33,592 nt of DNA. Source: Vagococcus elongatus (lineage in GTDB: Bacteria > Bacillota > Bacilli > Lactobacillales > Vagococcaceae). The position numbers were made by a program, and so were the translations under genes. The notes beneath the pieces were generated by a model. The model did no database searches. It was not told where the DNA came from and was given only the letters and a program-made list of their open reading frames with translations. The stretch lies in the NCBI RefSeq assembly GCF_003987645.1, contig NZ_NGKA01000025.1:1-33592 (forward strand), given 5' to 3'. How positions within the stretch are numbered: position 1 is the first letter of the stretch; every line of letters begins with the position of its first letter. This document shows positions 33,537 through 33,592 of this stretch, piece by piece.

Positions 33537-33592
33537 TAACACCCTTTGGGTGTACAAAAAGAGCCCCAATCTGTTATGGTTAAAGCGCCTAA

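Noticed and set aside
33531-33592. Minus-strand open frame entering from the right edge (about 19 residues, RRFNHNRLGLFLYTQ...)
   Set aside because: It has a faint resemblance to a transposase C-terminus, but it is too short, overlaps a terminator hairpin, and cannot be judged without sequence to the right.

Overview
The window is a low-GC Gram-positive (Firmicutes) chromosome segment, most likely Lactobacillales and close to Enterococcus. The evidence is the strong AGGAGG-type ribosome binding sites, an M-box ahead of mgtA, a T-box ahead of hisS-aspS, a lacto-usp-type RNA ahead of a small-membrane-protein/usp operon, an EfaR/ScaR-like DtxR regulator, and the block DUF3013-prmA-rsmE-rsh-dtd-amidase-hisS-aspS. 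The species is inferred from gene content only.

Region 1 (1-12339) is a complete type I-C CRISPR-Cas locus. The left edge holds the last 38 codons of an IS30-family-like transposase. A promoter region with a perfect inverted repeat then precedes cas3-cas5c-cas8c-cas7-cas4-cas1-cas2. The genes from cas5c onward are tightly packed or overlapping. Inside cas8c a strong Shine-Dalgarno and an in-frame ATG mark the separately translated small subunit Cas11c. A 167-bp leader with a conserved-looking inverted repeat leads into an array of 57 repeats (56 perfect 33-mers plus a degenerate last copy) and 56 spacers. Two spacers recur as near-duplicates, and one spacer encodes, on its complement, a phage endolysin motif.

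Region 2 (12340-14426) is dense in RNA signals. Beyond the array end, on the minus strand, lies a 132-nt segment closed by a tRNA-type acceptor stem and a T-arm and followed by a terminator. I could not match it to a normal tRNA; it may be an unrecognised small RNA or an attachment-site scar. Then come usp and a small membrane gene (minus), led by a lacto-usp/6S-like RNA with its own terminator. Divergently, a Mg2+-sensing M-box, a terminator and a possible 28-codon leader ORF precede mgtA.

Region 3 (14427-33592) is ordinary housekeeping chromosome: mgtA, rarA (minus), DUF3013, prmA, rsmE, rsh (bifunctional ppGpp enzyme), dtd, an SH3b amidase (minus), hisS-aspS under a T-box, a YitT-family membrane protein, pepV, zwf (minus) and a DtxR-family metal regulator (minus). 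Convergent genes are separated by bidirectional terminators. The hisS-aspS T-box has a specifier region reading GACAC, which contains both an Asp and a His codon.

The most interesting leads are the tRNA-like unit abutting the array, the possibly dual-specific T-box, the candidate leader peptide between M-box and mgtA, and the repeated spacers.
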